Below, piece by piece: positions 1 through 9,921 of a stretch of DNA of 62,438 nucleotides (position 1 is the stretch's first letter; each line of letters opens with the position of its first letter). The translations under genes were made by a program, and so were the position numbers. Source of the stretch: Actinomycetota bacterium (GTDB taxonomy: Bacteria > Actinomycetota > Nitriliruptoria > Nitriliruptorales > Nitriliruptoraceae). The notes below the pieces were generated by a model. It had not been told where the DNA came from, did no database searches, and saw only the letters and a program-made list of their open reading frames with translations. The DNA lies in NCBI GenBank assembly GCA_019347575.1, contig JAHWKY010000029.1, positions 1-62,438 of the forward strand, written 5' to 3'.

Positions 1-1
1 G

Positions 2-3000
2 ATCGGCTTCATCGCCCCGCCCACGCTCGGGTTCACCACCGCCGACGTCGGCACGAACGAGGCGATCGACTCCGATGCCGACCCCGCCACCGGCCTGACG
101 GGCGTCGTCGCGCTCTCGGCAGGCGAGACCGACGACACGGTCGATGCCGGTGTGCTCGGCGACGGCTCGCTGGGTGACCTCGTGTGGAACGATCTCGACG
201 CCGATGGGGTCCAGGGCGCGGGGGAGCCCGGCGCCGAGGCGATCACCGTCGAGCTGCGCGACACGGGCGGCGCGGTGCTCGCGACGACGGTGACGGACGC
301 GCTCGGCAGCTACACGTTCGCCAACCTCCTCCCGGACACCTACGTCATCGCCGTCCTCGCGCCACCGGACGCCACCTTCAGCCCTCAGGACGCCGCCACC
401 GCCACCGAGGCGACCGACAGCGACGTCGACGCCGCAGGCACGGTCACGGTGGCGCTCGCAGCCGGAGAGGTCAACCCCGACGTCGACGCCGGTCTCGTGT
501 CTGGTGGAACCGTGGGCGACCACGTTTGGAACGACCTCGATGCGGACGGCGTCCAGGATCCGGCTGAGCCGGGGGTCGCCGGGATGACGGTGAGGCTGTT
601 CAACTTCGCGGGCAACCAGCTCCTGGCCACCACGACCACCGACGCGGACGGGCGGTACGTGTTCAGCGGCCTGCTGCAACTTCGCTACCAGATCGAGTTC
701 GTCCTCACCTCCGTCCCCGGAGCGACCTTCACCGTCATGGACGCCGGCAGCGACGACACGCTCGACAGCGACGCCCACACGACTACCGGTCGAGCGACGG
801 CCGACCTGCGCACGGATGCCATCGACCTGAGCGTGGACGCCGGACTGATCGGCAGCTCGGCCCTCGGCGACCGGATCTGGAACGACCTCGACGGTGACGG
901 TCTGCAGGACGCCAGCGAGCCAGGCGTGGGTGGGGTCATCGTCGAGCTGCGTGCCGCCGACGCCACCACGATCCTCGCCTCCACGACCACCGACACGGCC
1001 GGAAGCTACGGGTTCGACAACCTCGTCGCCGGTGATTACGCCGTCGCGGTCCAGATCCCGTCGGGCACCTCCGCGTCCCCAGCGGACGCCGCGCCGGACG
1101 ACATCGACAGCGACATCGACCCCACGGGGGTGGCCACGCTCACCCTCGCCGTCGACGAGGCCGACGACACGATCGACGCCGGACTGGTCGGAGGTGCATC
1201 AGTCGGGGACCGTGTGTGGAACGACGTCGATGGCGATGGTGTGCAGTCGCCGGGCGAGACCGACGTAGCCGGCATGACCGTCAACCTCCGTGACGCCACC
1301 GACGACTCCGTGCTCGTGACCACGGCCACGACGGCCGACGGCACGTACACGTTCAGCGGGCTCGTCCCGCGCACGTACGTCGTGGAGTTCGTCGGCGCCA
1401 GCGTTCCCGGCTTCGCGGCGTTCACGACACCCGACGTCGGCAGCGACGACCTCGACTCGGACGTCGACGCTGCCGGGCGGGTCACGGTCGATCTCGGGGC
1501 GGTCGGCAACACCGTCGACGTCGACGCCGGGGTCCTCGGGGACTCGTCCATCGGCGACCTGGTCTGGAACGACCGCGACAGCGACGGCATCCAGGACCCG
1601 GGCGAACCTGGTCTCGATGGCGTCCTCGTGGAGCTGCGCTCCAGCGCCGGCAACACCGTGGCCTCTACCGTCACGGACCTCGATGGCGCTTACGAGTTCA
1701 CGAACCTGCTGCCAGGTACCTACCGCATCGCGGTCACCGACCCCGACGGTCCTGGTGGCTTGCGGTTCACGCTCCAGGATCAGGGCAGTGATGACGCCGT
1801 CGACTCGGACGTCGACGCGAACGGCGTCAGTCTGCTCTTCGCTCTCCCCGCGAGCACGGCGCTCGACACGCTGGATGCGGGCATGTTCGTGCCACCCCTG
1901 GTCCAGGTGACGAAGACGTCGTCCGAGGGCGGGACGACCCGCCCCGGGACCCGCATCACGTACACGATCAGCGTGGCGAACAACGGCGACGCTTTGTCCG
2001 ACGCCGCGGTGACAGGTGTGCTTGTCAACGATGACCCGCCGGTCGGCACGACCGACGACACCTCCTTCACCATCGACGGCGTGCTCCAGCCCGCAGGGAC
2101 CACCTTCCCCATCGCACTCGGCGATATCCCGCCGGGTACGACCGTCACGATCACGTTCGCCCACACGCTCCCGACGCCCCTGCCCAACGGCACGACCGTG
2201 ACCAACGAGACGTCGATCACGACGACCAGCCCCGAGCTCGACCCAGGCTCGGTGACCTCCGCTTCGGTGACCGACACGATCCGCTCGGCGCCGGCTGGTG
2301 CTCTGACCAAGACCGCGGACCCGCCGGGCGGGACCCTCGTGACGCCTGGGCAGGTCATCACGTACACGCTCACGCTCACCAACACGGCGGCGGGCGATGA
2401 CATCTGGCGCGACGTGCTCGTGGTGGACGACGGCCCCGGCGACAGCGCCCCGTACGTCCCTGGCTCTGCCCGTCTCGCATCGGCGCCTCTCCCCGACGGG
2501 CCCGGTGCGACCAACCCGTTCACCAGCGACAACGGCGGAGTGATCGTCGGCGACCTGGCTCCGGCTGACAGCGTGGTGGCCAGCTTCCAGGTCCGCCTGC
2601 TCGACCCCCTGCCTCCGGGGACCATCCTGTCCAATCTCGCCATGGCCAGCGGGACCAACCAGGGGCCGCTCTTCAGCAGCGTCACGCACACCGTGAGCGT
2701 GCAACCCGGCGTCTCGCTCACCCCGGACGGTTCATCCTCGACCGAGCCCCCCGCGACCGTCGTCTACGTGCACACGCTGCGCAACAGCGGCAACGTGACC
2801 GATACCTACGACCTCTCGGCGGCCAGCGATCAGGGCTACGCGGTAACGCTCGTACACGACCTCGACGCCGACGGCGTACGGGATGCGCCAGAACCGACCA
2901 TCGCGGTCTCCCCCGCGCTGGCTCCGACCGAGAGCATCCAGCTCCTGACGATCATCGAGGTGCCGCCGGGGGTGGTGTCGGGGACCATCGACACGACCAC

Positions 3001-6000
3001 CGTGGTCGCGACCTCTCGCACCGACCCGAGCCGGACGGATGAGGCGTTCGACATCACGACCGTGCTCGCCGGCCAACTCGAGGTCACCAAGTCGGTCACG
3101 CCCGCGAGCAGCGCGGTCAACCCCGGACAGGAGCTCGAGTACACCATCGTCGTCCACAACCCCGGCGGCGCCCCCGCTCGGAACGTCGTCCTCGTGGACG
3201 AGACCCCCGGCGGGACGACGTACCGCCAGGGCACGACCCGAGTGGACGGCGTCCCCGAGCCAGATGGCTCCTCGGGTGACCGCAACCCGCTGTCCTCGGC
3301 TAACGGTGGCGTCGCGCTCGGCGACCTGGCGCCGGGGGCCAGCCGGACCGTCGGGTTCCGGGTCCTCGTCGGCTCCGAACTCCCCGACGGCACCTTCATC
3401 GTGAACACGGCGACGGCGACCGCCAACGGAGGGCTCAGCGCCTCGGGATCGGTCTCCCAGATCGTGTCGCTGAGTCCCGTGCTGGACATCCAGAAGACCG
3501 CGACGCCACCCGGAGGGTTGATCGAGGCGGGCGACGTCATCACGTACTCCATCCAGGTTCGCAACATCGGCAACGCGGACGCCACGCAGGTGCGCGTCAC
3601 CGACGATCCGCCCGCGGCCACGACCACCTACGTCCCCAACTCGACCCGTCTCGACGGCACACCCATCGCCGACGCGGTCGGAGGCGACCCCAACCCGCTC
3701 GCCGCGGCGAACGGCGGCGTGTCCCTCGGCGTGCTTGCGCCCGGGTCGGCGGGGCACGTGGTCACCTTCCAGGTCCGCGTCGCCGACCCGCTGCCCGACG
3801 GCACGCTGATCACGAACACCGCAGGCGTCGCCAGCGCCGAGGGTGTCACCGCGACGAGTCTTCCCGTCACACACGAGGTCGACGTCGCCGTGGCGGTCAC
3901 GCTCGAGCCGGACCGTTCGAGCGACGTCGAACTGCCGGGTCAGGCCGTCTACCCGCACACGTTGACCAACGACGGCACCGCTGCGGAGACGTTCGAACTC
4001 GCCACGGCCTCGTCTCTGGGCTGGACCGTCACCCTCTACCGGGACACCGATGCGGACGGCGTGTGGGATCCCGCGACGGAGACCACGGTCATCTCCTCCA
4101 GCGGGCCGGTCCCCGCGGGTGGGCGGTTCCACTTCATCGCCGTCATCGACGTGCCCGTCACCGCCATCCCTGGTGACCGTGACGCCACCACGATCACGGC
4201 GACATCGACCTCGGACCCGGCCGTCTCTGCGAGCGTCCGCGACCTGACCCGCGCGATCGCACCCCGCCTCTCCGTGGTCAAGGCGGCGACCCCGAGCGGC
4301 GACCAGGTCAACGCGGGCCAGACCATCAACTACGCCATCACGATCCGCAACCGCGGTGCCGCGACGGCTCGCGATGTCACGATCGTCGACGACACGCCGA
4401 CCTCCACGACCTACGTCGCCGGCAGCGCCGCGGTCGATGCCACCAGCGTGCCCGACGGCAGCGGCGGTGACGGCAACCCGTTCTCGACCACCAACGGCGG
4501 TCACGTCATCGGCGATATCGCTCCCGGAGATTCGGTGGTCGTCACGCTCGACGTCCGGGTGTCACCGACGGCTCCGAGCGGCACCCTCATCTCGAACGAG
4601 GCGACGGTCAGCGCCACCGCAACCCCGCCGACCACCGTCTCCAAGCAGCACACCGTCGCTCCCGGTCCGGTCCTCGACGTCGTGAAGACGGCGGATCCGG
4701 ACGAGGCGTCCTCGCTCACCGCGCGCGACCGCGTCCGGTACCGCGTCTCCGTGCGTAACCTCGGGGATGCGACGGCGAACGGGGTCCGCCTCGTCGACGA
4801 CACCCCCATCAACACCCAGTACGTGTCGGGCAGCGCGACCCTCGACGGAGTGGCCGTACCGGACGCGTCGCCCGACCCCAACCCGTTCTCGTCGCTCTAC
4901 GGTGGCATCCCCCTCGGCAACCTCGCCCCCGGCGCCCCCCCCGTGATCGTCGAGTTCCAGGTCGAGGTGCTCGACCCGGTCCGTGACGGGGACGAGGTCA
5001 CCAACGTGGCGGTCACGACCTCGGTCGACGGGGCGAGCGGATCGTCGGCGCCGGTCGTTCACGACATCGACGTGACGCCCGCCGTGACGGTCGCCCCGAG
5101 CGCCTCCGCCATCGCGGTCTCGCCCTCGTCCCTGACCTACGCCGCCACCGTCTCGAACACCGGCGATGTCACCGATGTCTACGACCTCGATGCGGCGAGT
5201 TCGCGCGGCTGGACGGTGCGTGTGCACGCGGACCTCGATGGTGATGGCGTGCTCGACACGACCGACCCCGAGATCACCAACACTCCCGGTCTCGGTCCCG
5301 GCGACACTTACGACGTCGTCGTCGAGGTGGTCGTTCCCGACCAGGTGTCCGTGGGACTGACCGACGTCACCACGCTCACCGCGACGTCGACACTCGACGA
5401 CACGGTCCTGGCGACCGCACGGTTCACCACCCAGGTCGTGGCGGCGCAGCTCGAACTGACCAAGACCGCTGCACCGTTGTCGCTCAGCCCCGGAGTCGTC
5501 TCCACGTACACGCTCACGGTGTCGAGTATCGGTGCCGCCACGGTCAACGGCGTGCGCTTGTTCGATCCCACCCCGGCCGGGACGACCTACGTAGCTGGAT
5601 CGACACGGCTCGACGGGGTTCCGGTGCCCGATGGGGCCGGTGGGAGCAACCCGCTCACGAGCGGCGTCAACCTCGGTTCGCTGGCGCCGGGCCGTTCGCG
5701 CGTCGTGACCTTCGCGGTCGTGACCGGATCCGATCCGAGCCGGACCGTGGTGGTTAACAGCGCCGACGTCACCGCGACGGACGCTCCAACGGCGCGGGCG
5801 GGCACGGTACAGCCGGTGAGCTTCACCGCGGGGGTGGACGTGACGCCGACGGTCACGGCCACGGTCCCCGCCGGCAGTTCGGGAGCCCTCCCACACACGG
5901 TGACCAACACCGGCGACGTCCCCGACGAGATCGCCATCGACGCCACCAGTGGACTGGGGTTCGCGGTCGATCTCATCGAGGATCTGGATGGTGACGGGGT

Positions 6001-7135
6001 GGCCGACCCGGGCGAACCGCCGCTCAGTGGCCCCGTCGCGCTGGACGCCGGTGCGAGCATCGCGATCGTCGTGGTGGTCACGGTCCCGCTGGGCGCCTCC
6101 CCCGGCATCGTGGACGAGGTCACCGTCCGGGCGACGTCCATCAGCGATCCCGCGATCTCCGTCACCGTCGTCGACACGATAAGCGTCGTCGCCCCGGCGT
6201 TGACCGTCACCAAGACGTCCTTCCCGGAGGCCGTGGTCAGCGCCGGTGAAACCGTCCACTTCGAGGTCACCGTCACGAACGCGGGCTCCGCGGTCGCGGA
6301 GGACGTCGGCGTCCACGATCCGGTTCCCGCGGGCACCACGTTCGCCGGCAACCTCACGGTCGACGGCGCCCCGGTCGACACCACCTCCGGCAACCCCCTC
6401 GGGGAACTGCCGGGGCTGGCCGTGGGTGATCTCGCATCCGAGCAGACCGTGGTCGTCGGGTTCGATGTGCTCGTCGACCCCGCGCTCACCTCCGGAGCCA
6501 TCGTGACCAACATCGCGGAAGCGATCTCGGCCGATGCCGGCTCGGCCACCTCGGCTCCGGTGTCACTGACCGTCACCGACCGCAGCCAGCTGACCATCAC
6601 CAAGACGTCGGATCGAGCGCAAGAGGTCGCGGCCGGCGACGTGATCACGTGGTCCCTCACGATCGTCAACATCGGGACGGCCGAGGTCAGCCAGGCCATC
6701 GTCCGCGATCCCCTGCCCGCGGGCACCGCCTTCGTCACGGGCTCGTCGCGCCTCGACGGCGCTCCCGTCCCTGACGATGCGGTGATCGGCACCGGGCTCG
6801 ACGTGGGCCCCCTCGCCGGCGGCCAGGCACGGCAGCTGACGTTCCAGACGACCGTGCTCGATCTCGCTCCGGGCACGGTCGTGCAGAACAACGCCATGGT
6901 CTCCGACGCCGCGACCGGGACGGAGTCGATCTCGAACATCATCGGTGTCCTGGTCGTGGCACAGCTGCCGGCAACGGGTCTGGATGCGTCCCGTACCCTC
7001 GCAGGGGCCACCGTGGTGGTAGCGCTGGGGTGGTTGCTGTTGTTCATCGCCCGCCCCGCTCGGAGGCCGGACCCCGTACCCGTCGACGGGCGGGAGCGAG
7101 AGGAGCCCCGCCGTGACCGCCGAAGGCGCCGCTGA
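2..7135 (+). CDS. Giant LPxTG-anchored adhesin, SdrD-B and DUF11 repeats (5' end missing)
   Basis: The reading frame is open from the first bases of the window, so the gene starts upstream; 2377 residues are visible. Residues 1 to about 630 are SdrD B-like (Cna_B-type) modules of about 110 residues, each opening with a GD-x-VWND-x-D-x-DG-x-Q motif that resembles a calcium loop; one partial and five full units are visible. From about 633 onward there are nine DUF11 modules, each starting near a TKT or VTK motif, mixed with about four modules of the form NTGDVTDxYDL. Near the end are LPATG (residues 2322-2326), a hydrophobic helix and an Arg-rich tail: a sortase sorting signal. Role: a long stalk-like surface protein displayed on peptidoglycan, probably for adhesion. 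No sortase gene lies in the window. The stop overlaps the start of the next gene by 23 bases. Confidence 0.9.
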   Translation: MGFIAPPTLGFTTADVGTNEAIDSDADPATGLTGVVALSAGETDDTVDAGVLGDGSLGDLVWNDLDADGVQGAGEPGAEAITVELRDTGGAVLATTVTDALGSYTFANLLPDTYVIAVLAPPDATFSPQDAATATEATDSDVDAAGTVTVALAAGEVNPDVDAGLVSGGTVGDHVWNDLDADGVQDPAEPGVAGMTVRLFNFAGNQLLATTTTDADGRYVFSGLLQLRYQIEFVLTSVPGATFTVMDAGSDDTLDSDAHTTTGRATADLRTDAIDLSVDAGLIGSSALGDRIWNDLDGDGLQDASEPGVGGVIVELRAADATTILASTTTDTAGSYGFDNLVAGDYAVAVQIPSGTSASPADAAPDDIDSDIDPTGVATLTLAVDEADDTIDAGLVGGASVGDRVWNDVDGDGVQSPGETDVAGMTVNLRDATDDSVLVTTATTADGTYTFSGLVPRTYVVEFVGASVPGFAAFTTPDVGSDDLDSDVDAAGRVTVDLGAVGNTVDVDAGVLGDSSIGDLVWNDRDSDGIQDPGEPGLDGVLVELRSSAGNTVASTVTDLDGAYEFTNLLPGTYRIAVTDPDGPGGLRFTLQDQGSDDAVDSDVDANGVSLLFALPASTALDTLDAGMFVPPLVQVTKTSSEGGTTRPGTRITYTISVANNGDALSDAAVTGVLVNDDPPVGTTDDTSFTIDGVLQPAGTTFPIALGDIPPGTTVTITFAHTLPTPLPNGTTVTNETSITTTSPELDPGSVTSASVTDTIRSAPAGALTKTADPPGGTLVTPGQVITYTLTLTNTAAGDDIWRDVLVVDDGPGDSAPYVPGSARLASAPLPDGPGATNPFTSDNGGVIVGDLAPADSVVASFQVRLLDPLPPGTILSNLAMASGTNQGPLFSSVTHTVSVQPGVSLTPDGSSSTEPPATVVYVHTLRNSGNVTDTYDLSAASDQGYAVTLVHDLDADGVRDAPEPTIAVSPALAPTESIQLLTIIEVPPGVVSGTIDTTTVVATSRTDPSRTDEAFDITTVLAGQLEVTKSVTPASSAVNPGQELEYTIVVHNPGGAPARNVVLVDETPGGTTYRQGTTRVDGVPEPDGSSGDRNPLSSANGGVALGDLAPGASRTVGFRVLVGSELPDGTFIVNTATATANGGLSASGSVSQIVSLSPVLDIQKTATPPGGLIEAGDVITYSIQVRNIGNADATQVRVTDDPPAATTTYVPNSTRLDGTPIADAVGGDPNPLAAANGGVSLGVLAPGSAGHVVTFQVRVADPLPDGTLITNTAGVASAEGVTATSLPVTHEVDVAVAVTLEPDRSSDVELPGQAVYPHTLTNDGTAAETFELATASSLGWTVTLYRDTDADGVWDPATETTVISSSGPVPAGGRFHFIAVIDVPVTAIPGDRDATTITATSTSDPAVSASVRDLTRAIAPRLSVVKAATPSGDQVNAGQTINYAITIRNRGAATARDVTIVDDTPTSTTYVAGSAAVDATSVPDGSGGDGNPFSTTNGGHVIGDIAPGDSVVVTLDVRVSPTAPSGTLISNEATVSATATPPTTVSKQHTVAPGPVLDVVKTADPDEASSLTARDRVRYRVSVRNLGDATANGVRLVDDTPINTQYVSGSATLDGVAVPDASPDPNPFSSLYGGIPLGNLAPGAPPVIVEFQVEVLDPVRDGDEVTNVAVTTSVDGASGSSAPVVHDIDVTPAVTVAPSASAIAVSPSSLTYAATVSNTGDVTDVYDLDAASSRGWTVRVHADLDGDGVLDTTDPEITNTPGLGPGDTYDVVVEVVVPDQVSVGLTDVTTLTATSTLDDTVLATARFTTQVVAAQLELTKTAAPLSLSPGVVSTYTLTVSSIGAATVNGVRLFDPTPAGTTYVAGSTRLDGVPVPDGAGGSNPLTSGVNLGSLAPGRSRVVTFAVVTGSDPSRTVVVNSADVTATDAPTARAGTVQPVSFTAGVDVTPTVTATVPAGSSGALPHTVTNTGDVPDEIAIDATSGLGFAVDLIEDLDGDGVADPGEPPLSGPVALDAGASIAIVVVVTVPLGASPGIVDEVTVRATSISDPAISVTVVDTISVVAPALTVTKTSFPEAVVSAGETVHFEVTVTNAGSAVAEDVGVHDPVPAGTTFAGNLTVDGAPVDTTSGNPLGELPGLAVGDLASEQTVVVGFDVLVDPALTSGAIVTNIAEAISADAGSATSAPVSLTVTDRSQLTITKTSDRAQEVAAGDVITWSLTIVNIGTAEVSQAIVRDPLPAGTAFVTGSSRLDGAPVPDDAVIGTGLDVGPLAGGQARQLTFQTTVLDLAPGTVVQNNAMVSDAATGTESISNIIGVLVVAQLPATGLDASRTLAGATVVVALGWLLLFIARPARRPDPVPVDGREREEPRRDRRRRR

Positions 7136-8066
7136 TCGAACGTCGACGCCGTTCATCGCCCCAGCTCCGTGGCGCGTGTACGTCGTCGAGGGAGCCGACC
7201 GGCTCGACTACCTCGATGACGTCCTGAGTCAGCAGCTCCGCGACGTCCCGAGCGGGCAGGCGCGGTCGGCCCTCTACCTCGACGCCCACGGCGCCCCGCA
7301 GGGGATGTTCGACGTCGTGGCGCTCGAGGACCGTGTCCTGCTCCTCGTACCGGATGCTGAGGACGCCCTCTCGGCAGTCGAACTGCTGGCGAACCGCACG
7401 TTCCTGGCCGACGCCACGTTCACGGCCACGGAGTTGCAGGTCCGGGCGCTCCGTGAGCTCGCGGTACCCGACCTCCCCCTGCCCCCGCAGGGCCGCGTGG
7501 AGCCGGTCCTGGACACGATCGCCGTGGGGCGTCACGACGGTGCCGATCTCATCGGCTCGATCGACGAGCTCGACGCAGCCGAGCGGCGGCTCGCCGCTCT
7601 CGGGGTGGAACGGTCCGACCGGGACCGCCTCGACTCCTGGCGCGTCTCGGCGGGAGAACCCGCGTGGGGGCGTGAGGTCGCCGCACCACACCTGCCCGAG
7701 GAGCTCGGTCTGCTGCCGACCCACGTCCACCTGGCGAAGGGCTGCTACCCCGGTCAGGAGGCGGTGGCGCGGATGTGGATGCTCGGGCAACCACGCAGAC
7801 GCCTGGCGCGGGTCGCGGTCGAAGGACAGGTGCGACCAGGTTGGGAGACGGGTGAGGGCCGTGCGCGGGTCACCGTCACGAGCACCACGGCGGACGGCCG
7901 CCAGGCGCTCGCGTTCGTGCCCTCGGGAGCCGGCACCGGCGACACGTTCGCCGGTGACGACGCGACCGTGCGGGTGACCGGGTTCGTCGGCGAGGGCAGG
8001 GCCGTGCCCGGGCACGACCCAGCGGTGACCCGTCGCCGCGACCGACGCGTGGGATCGCGGCAGTAG
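7113..8066 (+). CDS. ygfZ: YgfZ/GcvT-like folate-binding protein
   Basis: A 317-residue protein of the GcvT-like fold. The diagnostic YgfZ motif KGCYPGQE is at residues 209-216. Family members bind tetrahydrofolate and help maintain iron-sulphur enzymes in the cytoplasm; the Cys in the motif is the signature residue. The GTG start is preceded by GAGAGGAG and lies inside the end of the adhesin gene, so the two may be co-transcribed. The TAG stop forms the first three bases of a likely -10 element for the next gene. Family assignment is firm; the precise substrate is not visible. Confidence 0.88.
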   Translation: MTAEGAADRTSTPFIAPAPWRVYVVEGADRLDYLDDVLSQQLRDVPSGQARSALYLDAHGAPQGMFDVVALEDRVLLLVPDAEDALSAVELLANRTFLADATFTATELQVRALRELAVPDLPLPPQGRVEPVLDTIAVGRHDGADLIGSIDELDAAERRLAALGVERSDRDRLDSWRVSAGEPAWGREVAAPHLPEELGLLPTHVHLAKGCYPGQEAVARMWMLGQPRRRLARVAVEGQVRPGWETGEGRARVTVTSTTADGRQALAFVPSGAGTGDTFAGDDATVRVTGFVGEGRAVPGHDPAVTRRRDRRVGSRQ

Positions 8067-8069
8067 CCT
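8064..8069 (+). promoter_or_regulatory. -10 element of a likely leaderless promoter
   Basis: TAGCCT fits the TAnnnT -10 pattern and ends six bases before the ATG at 8076, so transcription would begin at or next to the start codon. Its first three bases are also the stop codon of the upstream gene. No Shine-Dalgarno sequence precedes the ATG, which agrees with a leaderless message. Confidence 0.5.
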
Positions 8070-8075
8070 CGCCCG

Positions 8076-8879
8076 ATGACCGCACACGGAACTGACGATC
8101 GCGCACGCGCTGCGGGGCGTACGTTCCTCGCCGCCTTCCTCCGAGGGGACGTCCTCGAGCGCGCGACGCGACAGTTGGACGAGCGCTTCGTGGGCCGCCC
8201 CGACGAGGTCGTCGAGGCGTTGCGGATCTCGCGCTCCTTGGTGCACGAGCACGCGAAGGTCACCGTGGGGGCGGAGCTCAGCGCGCTGCTCGTCGACCTG
8301 CGCCTCAGCACCGACGACATCGCCGATGTTCTCGATCTCGATCCGATGGGAGTTCGGCGCATCGCTCTCCGTGAGGGACTCGACGACCTCGACGCGGCAC
8401 CATCGCAGGAGGTGGACCTCGAATCCAGGGCTCGCCGTCTGTCAGGCGCGACCTGGCGTCGGTGGGCGGTTCCGGTGGGGCTGGCGCTCGGGGCGCTCGC
8501 GCTGATCGTCGTGCTCGGGGGGAGCGGCGGTGGGTCGCTCCGGGTCGAGGAGGCGCGGATGACCGAGACCGTGGACCGGACCGGCGCTCCTGGTGAACCT
8601 CGGACGCGCTTCACGGTCGGCGACGACGTGCTGCTGTGGTTCTCCTACGAGGCCGAGGGTGACGCCGACCGGGTGTCAATCACCTGGTGGCGTCAGCGGC
8701 GAGACGGCCAGGCCACCCTCTACACCGACAGAAATATCCCTCTCGAGCCCGGCGAGGGCCGCACCGCCAACGTCGCCCTGTCCTCGCTCTACAGCGACGA
8801 GCCGGGGTCGTACCGGGTGCAGCTGACCCGTGGCGACGAGGTCCTGACGGACCTCGAGTTCACGATCGAACCCGGGTAG
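8076..8879 (+). CDS. Single-pass membrane protein with HTH-like cytoplasmic half
   Basis: I do not recognise a named family. The 267-residue protein has a helical N-terminal half; residues 77-101 (LSTDDIADVLDLDP and on) look like a helix-turn-helix of the sigma-region-4 type. One membrane helix spans about residues 130-148, and a C-terminal beta-rich domain of about 115 residues should lie outside. That layout would suit a membrane-tethered regulator or a cell-envelope anchor, but the DNA-binding reading rests on a short stretch. It follows ygfZ closely and is convergent with the peroxiredoxin gene, whose stop is the next base. Confidence 0.6.
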   Translation: MTAHGTDDRARAAGRTFLAAFLRGDVLERATRQLDERFVGRPDEVVEALRISRSLVHEHAKVTVGAELSALLVDLRLSTDDIADVLDLDPMGVRRIALREGLDDLDAAPSQEVDLESRARRLSGATWRRWAVPVGLALGALALIVVLGGSGGGSLRVEEARMTETVDRTGAPGEPRTRFTVGDDVLLWFSYEAEGDADRVSITWWRQRRDGQATLYTDRNIPLEPGEGRTANVALSSLYSDEPGSYRVQLTRGDEVLTDLEFTIEPG

Positions 8880-9347
8880 TCAGCCGGTGAGGTCCTCCAG
8901 CGCGGCCAGGACCTCCTCAGCGTGCTGCTTGGGCCGTGCCTTCGGCCACACCTTCCCGATCCGACCGTCCGGACGCACGAGGAAGGTCGAGCGGAGTACG
9001 CCCTCGTAGGTCCTGCCGTACATCTTCTTCTCGCCCCACGCGCCGTACCGGTCGATCACCTCGCGGTCGGGATCCGCGAGCAGGGTGTGCGGGAGATCGA
9101 ACTTGTCGCGGAAGCGTGCGTGGGAGGCGACGTCATCAGGACTGATCCCGACGACGGTGGCCCCCGCGGCCTCGAACTCCGACCAGGCATCGCGGATCCC
9201 GCACGCCTGGGTGGTGCACCCGGGCGTGTCGTCCTTGGGGTAGAAGTAGATGACCACGGGACCGCCGAGCAGATCCCGCAGCGCGACCCGTTCGCCATCG
9301 GCGTCGGGGAGCGTGAACAGGGGCGCCTCGTCACCGGCTTCGAGCAA
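8880..9347 (-). CDS. bcp: Thiol peroxidase Bcp/PrxQ (peroxiredoxin)
   Basis: A protein of about 155 residues in the AhpC/TSA superfamily. DDTPGCTTQACG carries the peroxidatic Cys and, five residues later, the resolving Cys typical of alpha-type Bcp/PrxQ. The N-terminus LEAGDEAPLFTLPD is the usual family start. It reduces hydrogen peroxide and organic hydroperoxides in the cytoplasm using thioredoxin-like donors. I prefer the TTG at 9347 because AGGAG lies five bases upstream; a GTG two codons earlier (9353) abuts the AGGA and has no spacing. It is divergent from the pyrophosphatase gene. Confidence 0.9.
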   Translation of the reverse strand: MLEAGDEAPLFTLPDADGERVALRDLLGGPVVIYFYPKDDTPGCTTQACGIRDAWSEFEAAGATVVGISPDDVASHARFRDKFDLPHTLLADPDREVIDRYGAWGEKKMYGRTYEGVLRSTFLVRPDGRIGKVWPKARPKQHAEEVLAALEDLTG

Positions 9348-9428
9348 GGTCACTCCTCGCGTGGCACGTGAGTACCGTACCGTCGCCGAGAGCCGTGCTC
9401 GCACCGCGGGCGGAGAGGAGCAGCCGTC

Positions 9429-9920
9429 GTGACCGCCACGGTCGAGGTCTTCGTCGAGGTCCCCATGGGGTCGCGCAACAAGTACGAGTACGACAGCGCG
9501 TCGGGGCGCTTCCACCTCGATCGGATGCTGTTCACGGCGGTCCGCTACCCCGGTGACTACGGCTTCCTGCCTGGCACGCTGGCGCGCGACGGGGATGCGC
9601 TCGATGCCCTGGTCGTCCTCGGCGAGCCGACCTTCCCAGGCTGCACGATCACCGCACGGGTGCTCGGGGTCCTGGACATGGAGGACGAGAAGGGACCGGA
9701 CGAGAAGCTGCTGTGCGTGCCCCAGGACGATCCGCGGTGGCAGCACCTCCAGGTGCTCGACGACGTGCCTGACCACCTGCGGCTCGAGATCGCGCACTTC
9801 TTCTCCATCTACAAGGACCTCGAACGCAAGCACGTCAAGGTGCACGGGTGGCGCGGCCGCGACGAAGCGCTCGAGGTGGTCGCCGACTCGCGACGACGCG
9901 CGACCGGCGTCGGTCGTTGA
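9429..9920 (+). CDS. ppa: Inorganic pyrophosphatase (family I)
   Basis: A 163-residue soluble family I enzyme, close to the usual length. The signature DGDALDA at residues 54-60 supplies the Mg-binding aspartates, and RNKYEYD near the N-terminus is the conserved substrate-binding strand. It hydrolyses pyrophosphate to phosphate and so pulls biosynthetic reactions forward. The GTG start follows GGAGAGGAG. Its TGA stop (9918-9920) is one base from the stop codon of the convergent gene on the other strand. Confidence 0.95.
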   Translation: MTATVEVFVEVPMGSRNKYEYDSASGRFHLDRMLFTAVRYPGDYGFLPGTLARDGDALDALVVLGEPTFPGCTITARVLGVLDMEDEKGPDEKLLCVPQDDPRWQHLQVLDDVPDHLRLEIAHFFSIYKDLERKHVKVHGWRGRDEALEVVADSRRRATGVGR

Positions 9921-9921
9921 C

